A DNA stretch of 64,000 nucleotides from Eucommia ulmoides (lineage: Eukaryota > Streptophyta > Magnoliopsida > Garryales > Eucommiaceae): assembly GCA_016647705.1 (NCBI GenBank), contig CM028338.1:10942240-11006239 (forward strand), written 5' to 3'. Positions 10,940 through 22,200 of the stretch are shown here, one piece after another. Position numbers and translations under genes: made by a program. Within the stretch, counting starts at the first letter, position 1. Every line of letters begins with the position of its first letter. The notes below the pieces were generated by a model. The model searched no databases, was not told the DNA's origin, and saw only the letters and a list, made by a program, of their open reading frames with translations.

Positions 10940-12673
10940 TATTGATCTTAAGATTTTGATGGACAGTTAAATGTTGATGTTTTTGGTGGAACTAACAGTT
11001 TTATTGAGTGTTTCAGTTTATTAGTTCTAGTGAAGAGATTATCATGAAGATATTGAGAAAAATGTTGAATGGATGCTAAAGACATTGACAAAGATGATGC
11101 ATGTTAAGAAATCTAAGAATTTGAAGAACCTAGGAAAAACAACCCTGGTTAAATTTTTACTATTAATGTATCCCGATTAGGATCACACACGACACAAAAT
11201 ATTTTTACAATTATGTGTGTTCTTGATCGGATCCTAATTAATTAACATTTTTTTTTATGTGTAATTGAAGAAGAAACAATTGATTTAAGAAAGATAATAA
11301 ATTAAAATTGAATTTAAGGATTTAATGGAGTTAACAGAGAAAAGAAATTGGTTAAAAGGGCAAAAACATCGAAGAAATTTAGTAGATAATTAATTAAGGA
11401 GACGTGTTCCAGCTCAATTGGTCGACCTACACAAGTTGATTGGTCAACCAATGGAATGGAGCGTGGAAAAAGATTCATTTCCTGAATTAGTTAATCGATA
11501 GCTAGGTCGACTTATGGAAATAAGACAAACTCTTTGAATCTTCTGGTCGACAGGTAAGTCGACTTATTAAACTCTCTAAATCGTTCGGTCGACAGATACA
11601 AAATGAGTGGCTGACTTATGGAAAAGGAATTTTGGATTAGGCTACGTCTTGCATTGGGTGGTCAACCGATGGGTGTTGCTCGGTCCATCGATGACCAGTT
11701 TTAGGATTTGAGATTTTTATGGTTTTAATCCAAAAAATAGCTGTTACTAGCCATTTTATGGTTAATATATGCGATATATCTTAGAGATCTGATAGTTTTT
11801 GAGCTATTTAGTAAATATTTTAATATCCCTATAGATATGGTTCAAGTATTTTGGATATATCTCAATTTGGTTCATGAAATTCTTTCTGTCTTACCTAATT
11901 GAGATTGAGTATAAGTTTGAGGGACAAATTGAATGTTTTAAAACATATATTTAAGTGAATTATACTAGGAATGAGTCTTAATGATATAAGGGGGCTATTG
12001 GAGTAATTATTTGTCATGAAATGCTGGAACTAGCCGTTAAAGGGCTTGTTCTAATCCCCTATAAATAAACCTGAGTTTTTGAGGTTTAAAAAATCCCAAT
12101 AATTCAATTTTGAAGAGCTATTCAGTTCTTGTGCTTTCTAAGAGTTATCATACTGAAAGTATTGTGAGAATTTTCTTGATAATCATTCTTGAGATATTTT
12201 GAAGTGGATTATTGCTGATTGCTGACTTGAGATTTCATTGGTTATCATATTTATTGGTGTATTCCTGGTGAGATTGTTCCAAGTTGATTACTGTTAATCG
12301 ATTGTTTACTATTATCATATTCTACTTGGAATTTGATCTTTGAAATTGTTTTCCTATTTTTAAATTGAATTTTTTTTGAAATAATTTCTTAAGAAAATCT
12401 GATTATGTGCTAAATTGCTTGCTACTCATTTTTTTTTTTTTTTTGTTTAAAATTAGATTTTGAAATTCTCACTATATTTCTATCACTATTATTGGGATAT
12501 TAATTGAGTTCAAATTTATCTGGGGTAGTAGAAGCTCCGAGTGGGAAAATCACTTATCAATTGTGTAATTAGTGAGTTGAGTATCGGATTGGATACAATT
12601 GAGAGTGTCTAATCAATGGTAGCTGGTTTTAATCTTTTCCAGTAGAGAGATTGAGGTTTTGATCTTTGCCTAG
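10940..12673 (+). repeat. Copia 5' LTR, first part
   Basis: It starts TATTGATCTTAAG (the 3' LTR starts TGTTGATCCTAAT, so the second base has changed) and continues to the nested insertion. It contains repeated GGTCGACC/GGTCAACC phrases at about 11405-11690 and a TATA box CTATAAATAAAC at 12059-12070. The part after the TATA box corresponds to 25227-25810 of the 3' LTR. Confidence 0.9.
12060..12067 (+). promoter_or_regulatory. TATA box of copia 5' LTR
   Basis: TATAAATA follows an AT-poor block (TAATCCCC) and is repeated at the equivalent place in the 3' LTR (25219-25226). It marks the U3/R promoter; transcription would begin about 30 bp downstream. Confidence 0.75.
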
Positions 12674-14318
12674 TGATAGGTGTAAATTACCTATCTATTT
12701 CCAAATCGAACAATGTTAATTTTTGAGTACGTTTATTACGTTTTAATATATTTTAATGTGGTTTTATTCTTTTTATACTAAATCAGGTGTGTGGGGTGAA
12801 ATGGTATGAAAGAGGATGCTAAATGATGATATCATATCGAGAACGGTAGAAGAACGGTGGAAAAATAAGCTCGGAGGCAAAATTCTGAGAAGAAGCCCAC
12901 CGCTGCGGCGTCCAGATCACCGCCACGGCGGTGAAAATGCTAAGAGCTGATTTTCTTGCTAAACATCCACTGCCGCAGCTGTAAGATCTACTACTGTGGC
13001 GGTGAAAATGCAGGATAGTCCCTGAATCCACTGCTGACTCCATCGCCTAGGCGATCAATGAACTGACTTACTCACTGCCACTGCAGTGAATCCCATCGCC
13101 GCGATGGTTACTTTTGCACAGATTTAGATATTTCTTTTAGATATTTTTCCTAGTTATACCCCTCATATACTCTCCTCCAGCCATAAGAGCTCCATTAGGG
13201 ATAATATATTTTAGAGAAAGGTTTTGGGAGTGCTTATTCAAATCCTAAGGAGAAGATCACAAAGCGAAGAAGGGGGAGCTCGAAACGTTTTTAGCGACAA
13301 ATCGTCGGACTAGGCTAAGTTTCTCTCGTTCTTTCCTTTATTTATTAACTTAGGAGTATTGTTTGAGCATGCTTAGCTCTATTTACATTGTATAACCGAC
13401 TATGGCAATGAGCTAAATGGGTTTTTGTCTAGGGATTAATATATTTATGAAAATGTTGTTTTGTTGAGTTTGTGTTTGGTTAGCAGTTGTTCTTCATTAT
13501 TTTGATTGTGTTTTCCATATTGTTTGTTTATCATGCTTATATAGATATATAGAGAATACGGGGTTTGACACTCGGAAGAGGTAATCCCAGATTCGGACTA
13601 GGGTAAACAACGTGACGATGCAATAACCCGGGAGATAATTGGATTATGGGCAATCAATGATGTTGGGGCAAGAATCATGTAACCTAGGGTTGTTAAGATG
13701 TTGAGGGGGACTTCTTCATTATCATGAAGTCGCGTATTACCTCATCTTATACTTAGGAGAGGTGGTAGGGGAGTTTATGAACTGAGATTGTCGATAGGGT
13801 AAACACAACGTGACGATCCAATAACCTGGTCGAGAGTTGGATTGTGTGCAATCAATGACATTGGGGTGAGACTCATGTGACCTAGGGTCATTAAGACGTT
13901 GAGGATGACTTCTTTATTAACACGAAGTCGTGTATTCTCTCGTCTTACACTTGGGAGAGGTGGTGGAAGAGTTTACGAATTGAGATTGTCGGATAAGTCG
14001 AACATCGTTAACGTAAACTAAAATGAGACCAAACACGTTTTTGTAAACAAAAGTTAATCCCTAGGCAATAATTTCCCTAAACATCTCATAATAGTATTAG
14101 TATAGTTAATTTAATTAGATTAATTAACTTAATAATAGTATTATTAATTTTAAATACATTTATTTTCGCCTAGATAAAGTTAGGTCATGACAAACGCAGT
14201 ACTTAATAATAGTCAAAACCAATCCCTGTGGACACGATAACCCTAACTCTCTCGATCTTACTGAAACTTGACCTTGTATACTTGTGAGTGAAAGTAGCGG
14301 CGTATTTACGCGCTACCA
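12674..14318 (+). repeat. 5' LTR of the non-autonomous element
   Basis: TGATAGGTGTAAATTACC at the start and ACGCGCTACCA at the end. A palindrome cluster of mainly GC-centred type lies at 12896-13112, and a TATA-like TTATACCCC near 13154. A 196-bp block is present twice in tandem (13601-13796 and 13797-13992). Confidence 0.92.
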
Positions 14319-14324
14319 AGTTTT

Positions 14325-14345
14325 TGGCGCCATTGCCGAGGATTG
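14325..14345 (+). other. Primer-binding site, tRNA-Asp type
   Basis: Six bases after the LTR end the sequence reads TGGCGCCATTGCCGAGGA. It differs by two bases from the TGGCGCCGTTGCCGGGGA site used by Athila-type plant elements, which pairs with tRNA-Asp. Confidence 0.85.
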
Positions 14346-14498
14346 TATTTTTGATTATTATTGATATTGTGAGTAAATGAACCGATTTTACGTTGGGCAT
14401 TTCTTTTGTTTATAATTTTTCATTTATAGTTTTTGTTTTTGTTTTTCTGTAGGGTGCTTGAAGATGGTAGATCAATAGGTACTCTTGTAGTTAATTCA

Positions 14499-15439
14499 AT
14501 GGAATTCCGAGCCATTTTACTATACTTGGGGTCGATATAAGGATTTGCTACTCCGGTTTCTGAACCATCATTTCCCAACAAAGAGTCAACTCCTCGATTT
14601 ACTCGATGGGTTACAAGCCGTAACCAGAATATGGGTAGAAAGAAGAAATGGTACCCCCTCTCTCTACGACCTAATCGCGGATGAAGCCATTTGGTCTTTG
14701 GAGAAAATGGCAGCCTATGATTATCAAAGTTCGAATCATTCACCGAGTCACCAAAGCTCGGGGGATTTTTCTAATACCACGATGCCATGGATTGACATTC
14801 TAGATCACAGCGAGGAGTCTTCCCTCAATTTGGAAGAAATGCTCACAACCGTTATGTGGGAGACTCAAATATTATTGAGGGATATGCATGACCGGATCAA
14901 GGATCATCTTTATCATATCGAGACGGTTTGCTTTGACATCGATAAGACCATAACGTCTTTACAGACGCAAATCAATCATCTTTTTTTGCTTTGTTGAGGC
15001 CAAGACGGAAGTGGTGACACTGAGAGATGAGCAATCCAAATCTAATTGTGAAAGCCACCGTGAGGAATCGAAGACGAGCGAAAGGAGCTTGGGAGAGTTC
15101 AACTATGTTTATCTGAATAAGACAGGAACCCAAGCATGGATTAACGATTGTGATTCATCACCATTGGAGATTCAAATTGTGATGCCACCATCGATTCTAG
15201 ACGATAACATTTATGGGGATATGATATTGCTAACTTGTCCTTCACTACCATTAGCAATGCTTTTTCATACCCACCAAGTGCATGGGCGGGTGGAGAGTCC
15301 TGTTGAAAGTCCGAGCCAAGCATTGCCACATCTCGCCAGTTTTGAGGGTGTACTAAATGAAGACCCATATGTGGTGTTGTACGACACTTACTATGGGCAG
15401 AATCCAATCTTTGACGAGCACATCGGCGTGTCGGGCTGA
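14499..15439 (+). pseudogene. Truncated Athila-type Gag-like frame (about 310 aa)
   Basis: The first segment contains WGRYKDLLLRFLNHHF and LEKMAAYDYQ, matching in spacing the W-(E)R(F/Y)KDLL...PHH ... E-MA-N-(Y)Q half of Athila Gag. A heptad-rich stretch ending in SLQTQINHL follows, comparable to the LExQ-QL coil found later in Athila Gag. The end is an acidic tail with NEDPYVVLYDTYYGQ. The capsid N-terminal half and zinc knuckle are absent. Two lesions relative to the copy at 44217-45190: an extra base just after the ATG moves the start out of frame, and an extra T in a T run near 14986 shifts the frame between the two long open parts. An origin from Athila Gag is inferred; the common frame in both copies is seen directly. 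Confidence 0.7.
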
Positions 15440-15514
15440 TGACCTTAAACCAAATGCTTCTTGGGAGGCAACCTAAGGAAAATAAGTTAGATCTATCTCC
15501 ACCAATTTGAGTCG

Positions 15515-15545
15515 GAGGCGAGATTTTCTCGCCTCACAGGTACGT
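15515..15545 (+). promoter_or_regulatory. Conserved hairpin followed by splice-donor-like site
   Basis: GAGGCGAGA-TTT-TCTCGCCTC is a perfect 9-bp stem with a 3-base loop, 76 bp after the frame ends, followed at once by CACAG/GTACGT. The same arrangement is found at 44126-44147 and 52241-52263 (minus-strand copies). It could be a packaging or dimer element, or could present a 5' splice site; the function is inferred. Confidence 0.6.
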
Positions 15546-16965
15546 GTTTTAAACCCTCGTTTTTATTTTCATTCTATATTCTGTCTATTGGGATCGCTGA
15601 TGGGTTGTTTTGAACATCACCTGTGTTAAGTTGGTGGTGATGTGTTAGTTATGTTTTATTGTTTTCTATGTATGCATGCTTGTTTAGGATTTGTTTGTTT
15701 AGTTTAGTTGTTGTGAATGTGCTGAGTTTTGATGTCATCTAGGCTATTACCCGATGATGAGTTTGTCCCCTGGTTGTTTATTGAGGTCGAGTGTAAAACT
15801 CATGCATGTATGTTCTGTGTGCTCAACGTTATGTTTTAGTAATAGTTATTATAGATCCTACTTGCACGAGCACGAAAACTCATTATATAACCATCAAATT
15901 GATTTGAAAATGATTATCTGTCACCTAAATTCATGACATTAGGGTTTCTAGAACTTGATTCGGGGGAAATTTGAGGCGAAATCCTAGGCGAGGTAGTTCA
16001 GAAGACATGATTTAGGCATTCATTTTCTCGCTTGAGCCTTTTAAGTTTACCTTGATATATCATTACCCTTCATTACCTTGTCGAAGCCTAAATTCCGTTT
16101 CCATTCTGAACACTTAACTAATACCATAGCTGATTGAACCTTGTCCAACCCTACATTGCTTAACCAAAGGCACAATGTGAGTGAATCAAGCTAGTGGATT
16201 GCAAATGTTACTTGAAGTGAGCGGTTGGGTTGTTGGCGAGCTATTAATTAGTTTGATATTTGAGTACTCACTTATTATTTTTCGTTCATATTTCACATAC
16301 CCCTTAAATTGTACAAATCAAATAAGTTTGGGGGTATGTTTGTTTGAAAAAAAAGAGAGAAGTATATATGGTTTATTTTCGTTTGTTTTTGATAAGTGAG
16401 TGCGTCGTTCTTAACATATGTTTAGGGTTGTTTCCAATTTAACTATGGGGTTTCGAGTGTAAGAGTACCAAGTGATGTGCCTTGGGTAACGTTAAGTTAA
16501 CAACGTTAACCCGTTTTCTATTCCAAAATACTGTTGGCCAAATATTCCACAACTGAACCAAGTCCTTCTGATCTCTATGAACTAATCAACCTACATTAGT
16601 GGAAGATGGACCCCAATCAGGCATGTGGAAATCTTAGTCCTATATGGTCTAAGTCATGAGTTTTTTTGGTGGATAATCCAATCTGGTCATTGTATAGCCA
16701 TATTATTGAGTCTCGCATAAACATGTTTACAGGATCTAGAATGACGTTCACCATTATTGCATGTCGAAATTCTAGAATCACATTATGTGTTTTACCGCCT
16801 GAACTCGATATGACTGGCGGTTGTTGAGGGAAAAATAACTTGGCCATTAGAAGAATTTAAAACTTGTATGTCATTATGTTTAGATTGTTTTTAGGATCTT
16901 TGTTATTTCATTTAGTTGTGTTTTTCATTTTCGTGTGTGTGTTTTGCTCGAGGACTAGCAAAATT
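15546..16965 (+). other. Non-coding 3' internal region of the element
   Basis: No long frame is shared with the other copies, but blocks of primary sequence are shared with 42651-44120 and 51250-52240, including the phrase GAAATTCTAGAATCAC and a purine tract AAGTTTGGGGGTA at 16323-16335. It probably carries replication signals rather than protein. Confidence 0.6.
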
Positions 16966-16982
16966 CCAAGTTTGAGGGTATT
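16966..16982 (+). other. Polypurine tract before 3' LTR
   Basis: CAAGTTTGAGGGTATT lies directly before the LTR start TGATAGG. It serves as the plus-strand DNA primer. The matching tract in the second complete copy is TTTTGGGGTATT (minus, 42631-42645). Confidence 0.7.
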
Positions 16983-17425
16983 TGATAGGTGTCATCTACC
17001 TGTATATTTCCAAACCGGTTTTGTTAGTTTTGGAATATTTTTTTATAGCATTTTTATTATGTTTTTATTAGTTTTTATTCTATTTATATTAAAATAGGTG
17101 TGTGGGGGCAAAACAATAGGAAATTGGATCGAAAAGGATGAGATCGAACCAAGAATGGTCGAAGAACGGTGGAAAAATGAGTAAGGCGGAAATATTCTAA
17201 AAGAAGCCCACCGCCGCGTCGTTCAGACCTCCGTCGCGGTGGTGAAAATGCAGAGAATGGATTATCTTGCTAAACGTCCACCGCCACGACAGTCAAAATG
17301 CAGGATGTCAAATAAGTCCACCACTGTCTTCACTGTCTAGGCGATCAACTAACCAACCTACTCAACGCCGCGGCGGTGACCTCTGCATAGTTTAAATTTT
17401 TTAAGGATATTTTTGAGATATTTAG

Positions 17426-17471
<46 letters not shown>

Positions 17472-18635
17472 ATCTCCTATCTCATTTTTGAACCCTTTTG
17501 CATGCTACCACCCTTAGAACATATCTAGGGTGAGGTAGAGGAGTTTTAGAGTAAGAGCTCAGATCCCGAGGGAGAAGAAGATGGCTAAGCGATCGTTGAA
17601 CATTCTTAGCAGCTAAACTTCGGGCAAGGCTAAGTTCTTCGATTTCTTCCCTTATTTTTTTAACTTAGGATTTTGTGAGCATGTTTAGCTCCTGCTTTCT
17701 TGTAAACATGGTTAAGGACGTTAGTTAAAGATGGATTGTATAGAGATTTACGATATATTTATAAATATGTGATTCGTATGATTTCGGTGTTGTGTTTATG
17801 TTTGTTCTTTGTAGTTTGATTGTGTTTACCATATTGTTTGTTTATTATGCGTAGAATGATATTCAGAGAATACGGGGTTTGACACTCAGAAGAAGTAACC
17901 CCGGATTCGGACTAGGGTAAACGAACGCCACAATCCAATAACTCGTAAGGGAGTTGGATTGTGTACAGTCGATGACGTTGGGGCAAGACTCATATGACTT
18001 AGGGTCGTTAAGACGTTGTGGGGGACTTCTTCGTTGATTCGAAATCATGTATTCCCCTGTCTTACAATCCGGAGATGTGGCGGTGGAATTTTAGAACTGA
18101 GATTATCGATAAGATAAACACAACGCGACGATCCAATAACCCCGGTCGGGAGTTGGATCTGTGTAGTCAATAACGTTGGGGCGAGTTACGTGACCTAGGG
18201 TTATTAAGTTGTTGAGGGGGACTTCTTCTTTGACATGAAGTCGCATTATATCCCTCATCTTACACTCGGGGGAGGTGACGAGGGAGTTTACGAATTGAGA
18301 TTGTTAAATAGGTCGAACACCGTAAACGTAAATCAATCAAGATCGAACACGTATTTGTAAACCGAGTTAATCCCTAGGCAATTCTTTCCCCTAAAACATC
18401 TCATTATATTAGTATAGTTAATTTAGGTTATATTAGTATTAATATTAATTAATTAAATACATTTGTTTTTAGCCTAGATAAAGTTAGGTCATGATAAACA
18501 CGGTACTTGATAGTAGTGACAACCAATCCCTCTGGGTACGATACCCGATCTTCAAGATCATATTATACTAAAACTTTGACCTTGTATACTTGCGAGTAGT
18601 CAATACGCGAGTGTGTAACAAACGCTCGCCGTACA
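16983..18635 (+). repeat. 3' LTR of the non-autonomous element
   Basis: TGATAGGTGTCATCTACC to CGCCGTACA. It is similar along its length to the 5' LTR, including the palindrome cluster (17207-17385) and the doubled 196-bp block (from about 17915). The TATA position is replaced by a pure TA run at 17428-17468. The last bases differ from the CTACCA end seen elsewhere. Confidence 0.9.
17428..17468. repeat. TA microsatellite at the LTR TATA position
   Basis: About twenty TA units lie between GATATTTAGCC and CCCATCTCC, exactly where other copies have TATAAATACCCC (for example 53414-53425). Confidence 0.9.
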
Positions 18636-18640
18636 TCTAG

Positions 18641-19190
18641 AGTATAAAAATATTAGGTGTTAATTCTTCCTTGATAGAATTAATTTGAGTGATTTTGTAA
18701 TGGTTCAATCCTTACCGGGTAAAAGGATATTTGGAGCATTTTTGTGAGGTTTGATTCTTAGCTTAAGTATAAAAGAATTAGGTTAATCTTTAGCCTGTGA
18801 AAAAGATAGGGTTATTCCTGAGCTTGTGAAAAGGAATTGTAAAGGATGATTTTGAGTCTGCAAAAAAAATCATTTTGTAAAGGTTGGGTTCCTACCTAGT
18901 TCAAGGGATCATAGTGATTAGTGGGTGTAACTCTCCGCGGAGCTCAGAGGATTGGATTAGCCAAGAATTGCTTGGTAAACTAGTATAAATTTCTGGTCTA
19001 CTGCATTCTTCTATTTATTTATTTTTGTGCTGTTTAGTGTGCACCTAGTTGATACTTAATTTCCGCTTCTATATAGATAATAATTAATTTAGGGTAAAAA
19101 TTAATTATTTGATTTTTTGAAGTATTTTATTATAATTAATTTTTATATATCCAATTCACCTCTTCTCTTAGGTAGCTCACTGGGCCAACA
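18641..19190 (+). repeat. Copia 5' LTR, second part
   Basis: It resumes the copia LTR after the nested element and ends GGTAGCTCACTGGGCCAACA. It matches 25826-26342 of the 3' LTR. With 10940-12673 it adds up to 2284 bp. Confidence 0.9.
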
Positions 19191-19191
19191 A

Positions 19192-19206
19192 TTGACATCA
19201 GAGCTA
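19192..19206 (+). other. Copia primer-binding site (tRNA-Met type, altered)
   Basis: TTGACATCAGAGCTA follows the LTR end. It is a variant of the TGGTATCAGAGC site used by plant copia elements. Confidence 0.65.
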
Positions 19207-19240
19207 GTTTTGCTCGACACACTAAGCTAACAAAGATCAC

Positions 19241-22200
19241 ATGGCACATACAATGAGCACACTAGCTGAGGGGCAGTCTATGCACCGACCACCGTTGTTT
19301 GCAAGTGAAAATTATGCATTCTAGAAAGACAGAATGATTGTATTTCTTCAGGCCACAAATTATAATGTCTGGTTAGCAATCGAGGATGGTCCGTTTGTCC
19401 CAATGGAAAACAAAGTCGAGAAGATGAAAGAGCAGCTAACTGCTTCCGATAAGCAGAAGCTTTCTATAAACTCTCAAGCTATTAATATTCTATTTTGTTA
19501 TTTAGATGTTAATGAATACTCAAGAGTTTCAGGTTGTAAATCGGCAAAAGAGATGTGGGACAAGCTACAGGTTATCCACGAAGGGACAAGTCAAGTGAAG
19601 TAATCTAAAATCAACGCTTTTATGAGGTAATTTGAATTGTTCAGAACGGGAGAAACTGAATCGATTCAAGAGATGTACATTCGATTTAACAATATTTACA
19701 ATCACTTAAGTTAACTTGGAAAGCTATACTCCATGGAGGATAGAGTTCGAAAGGTCTTGAGATCTTTAACAAAAATATGGGAGTCAAAGGTGAACGCAAT
19801 TGAGAGAGCTAAAGATCTTGCCATATATGAAATTGATGATCTCATAGGCTACTTGATGACGCACAAAATGATGATTTGAGGATATGAGGATGACACCAGA
19901 AATAGCAAGAAGAAATTCTTGGCACTAAAAGCTTAGAAAACTGAAGAAGATGATGACAGTGATGATGAAAGTCTTGACAATGAGGAAGAGAGAGACGTGA
20001 CGCTTCTCACGAAGAATTTTAGAAGAATGACTTGACGTACATTTCGTGGGAGAAGAAACTTCAACATGAACAATGTGGAATGCTACAACTGTCACAAGTC
20101 CGGTCACTTGGGATGAAAGGAAAGAAGAGCAAGAAGAAATCTATGAAGGCTACTTGGGATGATACCGAATCAAGTAGCTCGAAAAAATTAGAAAGTGAAG
20201 ATAAGTCCATGTTTGCATTGATGGCCATTGGTGGTGAGGTAACAAAATGTTCAAGTTCTTCTCCTTTAGATTTTGATGAATTATTTGACGTTTATCAAGA
20301 ACTTTTGCATGATTAAAAAAACCAGTGTTTTAAAATAAATGCCCTTCAATGTACAATTAATACATTAAACAAGCAAGTAATGGACTAAGAATATAAAAAC
20401 AATGAATTGAAATCCAAGATTTTGGATTTACATTAAATTGTTCTCAAATTCACTGGCGGTGAGAATAACTTGAAAATACTTTTGGGAAGTTTACATGGTA
20501 TTTTTGATAAAACTGGTATTGGGTTTCAGAAACATCTTAAGCAAAAACGTTTTCATAAATTCTTTTTTGAAGCCAGAGGTCTTGTTAGATGTTTTAAATA
20601 TAATGTTGTGAGACACACTATTCATAGATGTTTTGCAAAAATATCTAACTGTAGACAAGTTTGGGTTTCAAAAGGAACTAAAATTGTCCCGACTAACAAG
20701 ATCGAACCCACTTAGACTGGGTACCACTTAGGAACTATTTGAGGTGCTCCTTGCAGATTATTCTAAAAGTATCAATAAGAAAGGACAAATGGTTCCTGGA
20801 CAGCTATTGTTCTCGACACATGACGGGAGATAAAGCAAAAGTCACATATTTGACACCTAAGGATGGAGGTCATGTGACTTTTGGAGACAATGCAAAGAGT
20901 AAAATTATTGGTATAGGTAATATCAGTAATGGTACTACTATTATTAAAGATGTGTTATTAGTTGATGGTCTTAAACATAATTTGCTTAGTATTAGTCAAC
21001 TATGTGACAAGGGCTATAATGTTGTATTTGATCATGATAAGTGCATTATTAAGTATGGTCATGATAGTAGTATCCTATTAGTTGCATCACGTTTTGAGAA
21101 TATTTATACTTGATCATTTGATGATTTTACTTCTCAAAATTTATCTTGTTTGAATGCTTTATCTAAAAATAGTTGGTTATAGCATAGGAGACTTGTGCAT
21201 GCTAGTATGGAGTTAATTTCTAATTTATTTAAGAAGAGTCTCATACGTGGCCTACCTGATTTACAATTTGTGAAAGATAAAGTATGTGATGAATATCAAT
21301 TAGGCAAGTAGTCTAGTTCATCATTTAAGAAAACGATGCACATGTCCATACCTAGATATCTTAAATTATTGCATCTTGATTTATTTGGTCTAAATTCTGT
21401 TGCTAGTCTTGGTGATAAGTTTTTTGCTTTCGTAATAGTTGATGATTATTGTAGACTTACCTGGGTATTTTTCTTTGCTAAGAAAAGTGAGGTTGTTTAT
21501 GTATTTGCTAAGTTTTGTAAACGTGTTCAAAATGAGAAGCAATGCTATATTATTACCATTCATAGTGACAAAGGAAGAGAGTTTAAGAACGATGATGTTG
21601 TCAGTTACTGTGATGAGCATGGTTATACTTATAATTTCTCTGCACCAAGATCACGACAATAAAATAGTGTGGTGGAAAGGAAGAACATGATGCTTCAAAA
21701 GATGGCCATAACGATGCTTAGTAAAAACTGTTTACCAACCTACTTCTGGGCCGAAGCAGTAAGTACAACTTACTATGTGATGAATCTGATATCGATTCTT
21801 AGAGGGTTTAACAAAACCCCATATGAAATCTGGAATGGTAAGACTCCTAACATTTCTTATTTTAAAGTATTTGGGTGTAAATGCTTAATTTTGAATGACA
21901 GGGATAATCTAGTTAAATTTGATGCTTAATCTAATTATGGGATTTTCCTTTGATATGCTACTAACAGTAAATATTATAGAGTTTACAATAAATGTACATT
22001 AGTAGTAGAAGAATCTATGCATATTGTATTTGAGGAAGCTGACCCATTATTATCGAGAAAGGTTTTGGATGATGATGATGCAGGTATTTCAAAAAACCAA
22101 AACCAAGGTGATAATGCAACTAAGGAGTCTCAAAACTAGGAGGAGGCTAAGAAAGACGATTCGACTTTACCATGAGCTATAAAGACAGTACTAGAACATT

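Larger units (their letters stand above)
12674..18635 (+). mobile_element. Complete non-autonomous Athila-like LTR element
   Basis: The order is 5' LTR (1645 bp), tRNA-Asp primer site, one short gag-like frame, about 1.5 kb of non-coding sequence, polypurine tract and 3' LTR (1653 bp). Flanks are CCTAG (12669-12673) and TCTAG (18636-18640). The uninterrupted target can be read in the copia 3' LTR at 25818 (TTTGCCTAGAGTATAAAA). There is no protease, RT, RNase H or integrase, and no room for them in 2.66 kb of internal sequence. It must have depended on enzymes from another element. A second complete copy lies at 41263-46736. Confidence 0.9.

Noticed and set aside
14980..15010. T-run frame change in the gag-like gene as programmed frameshifting
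   Set aside because: The other complete copy reads through this place without a slip, so an extra T is the simpler reading.
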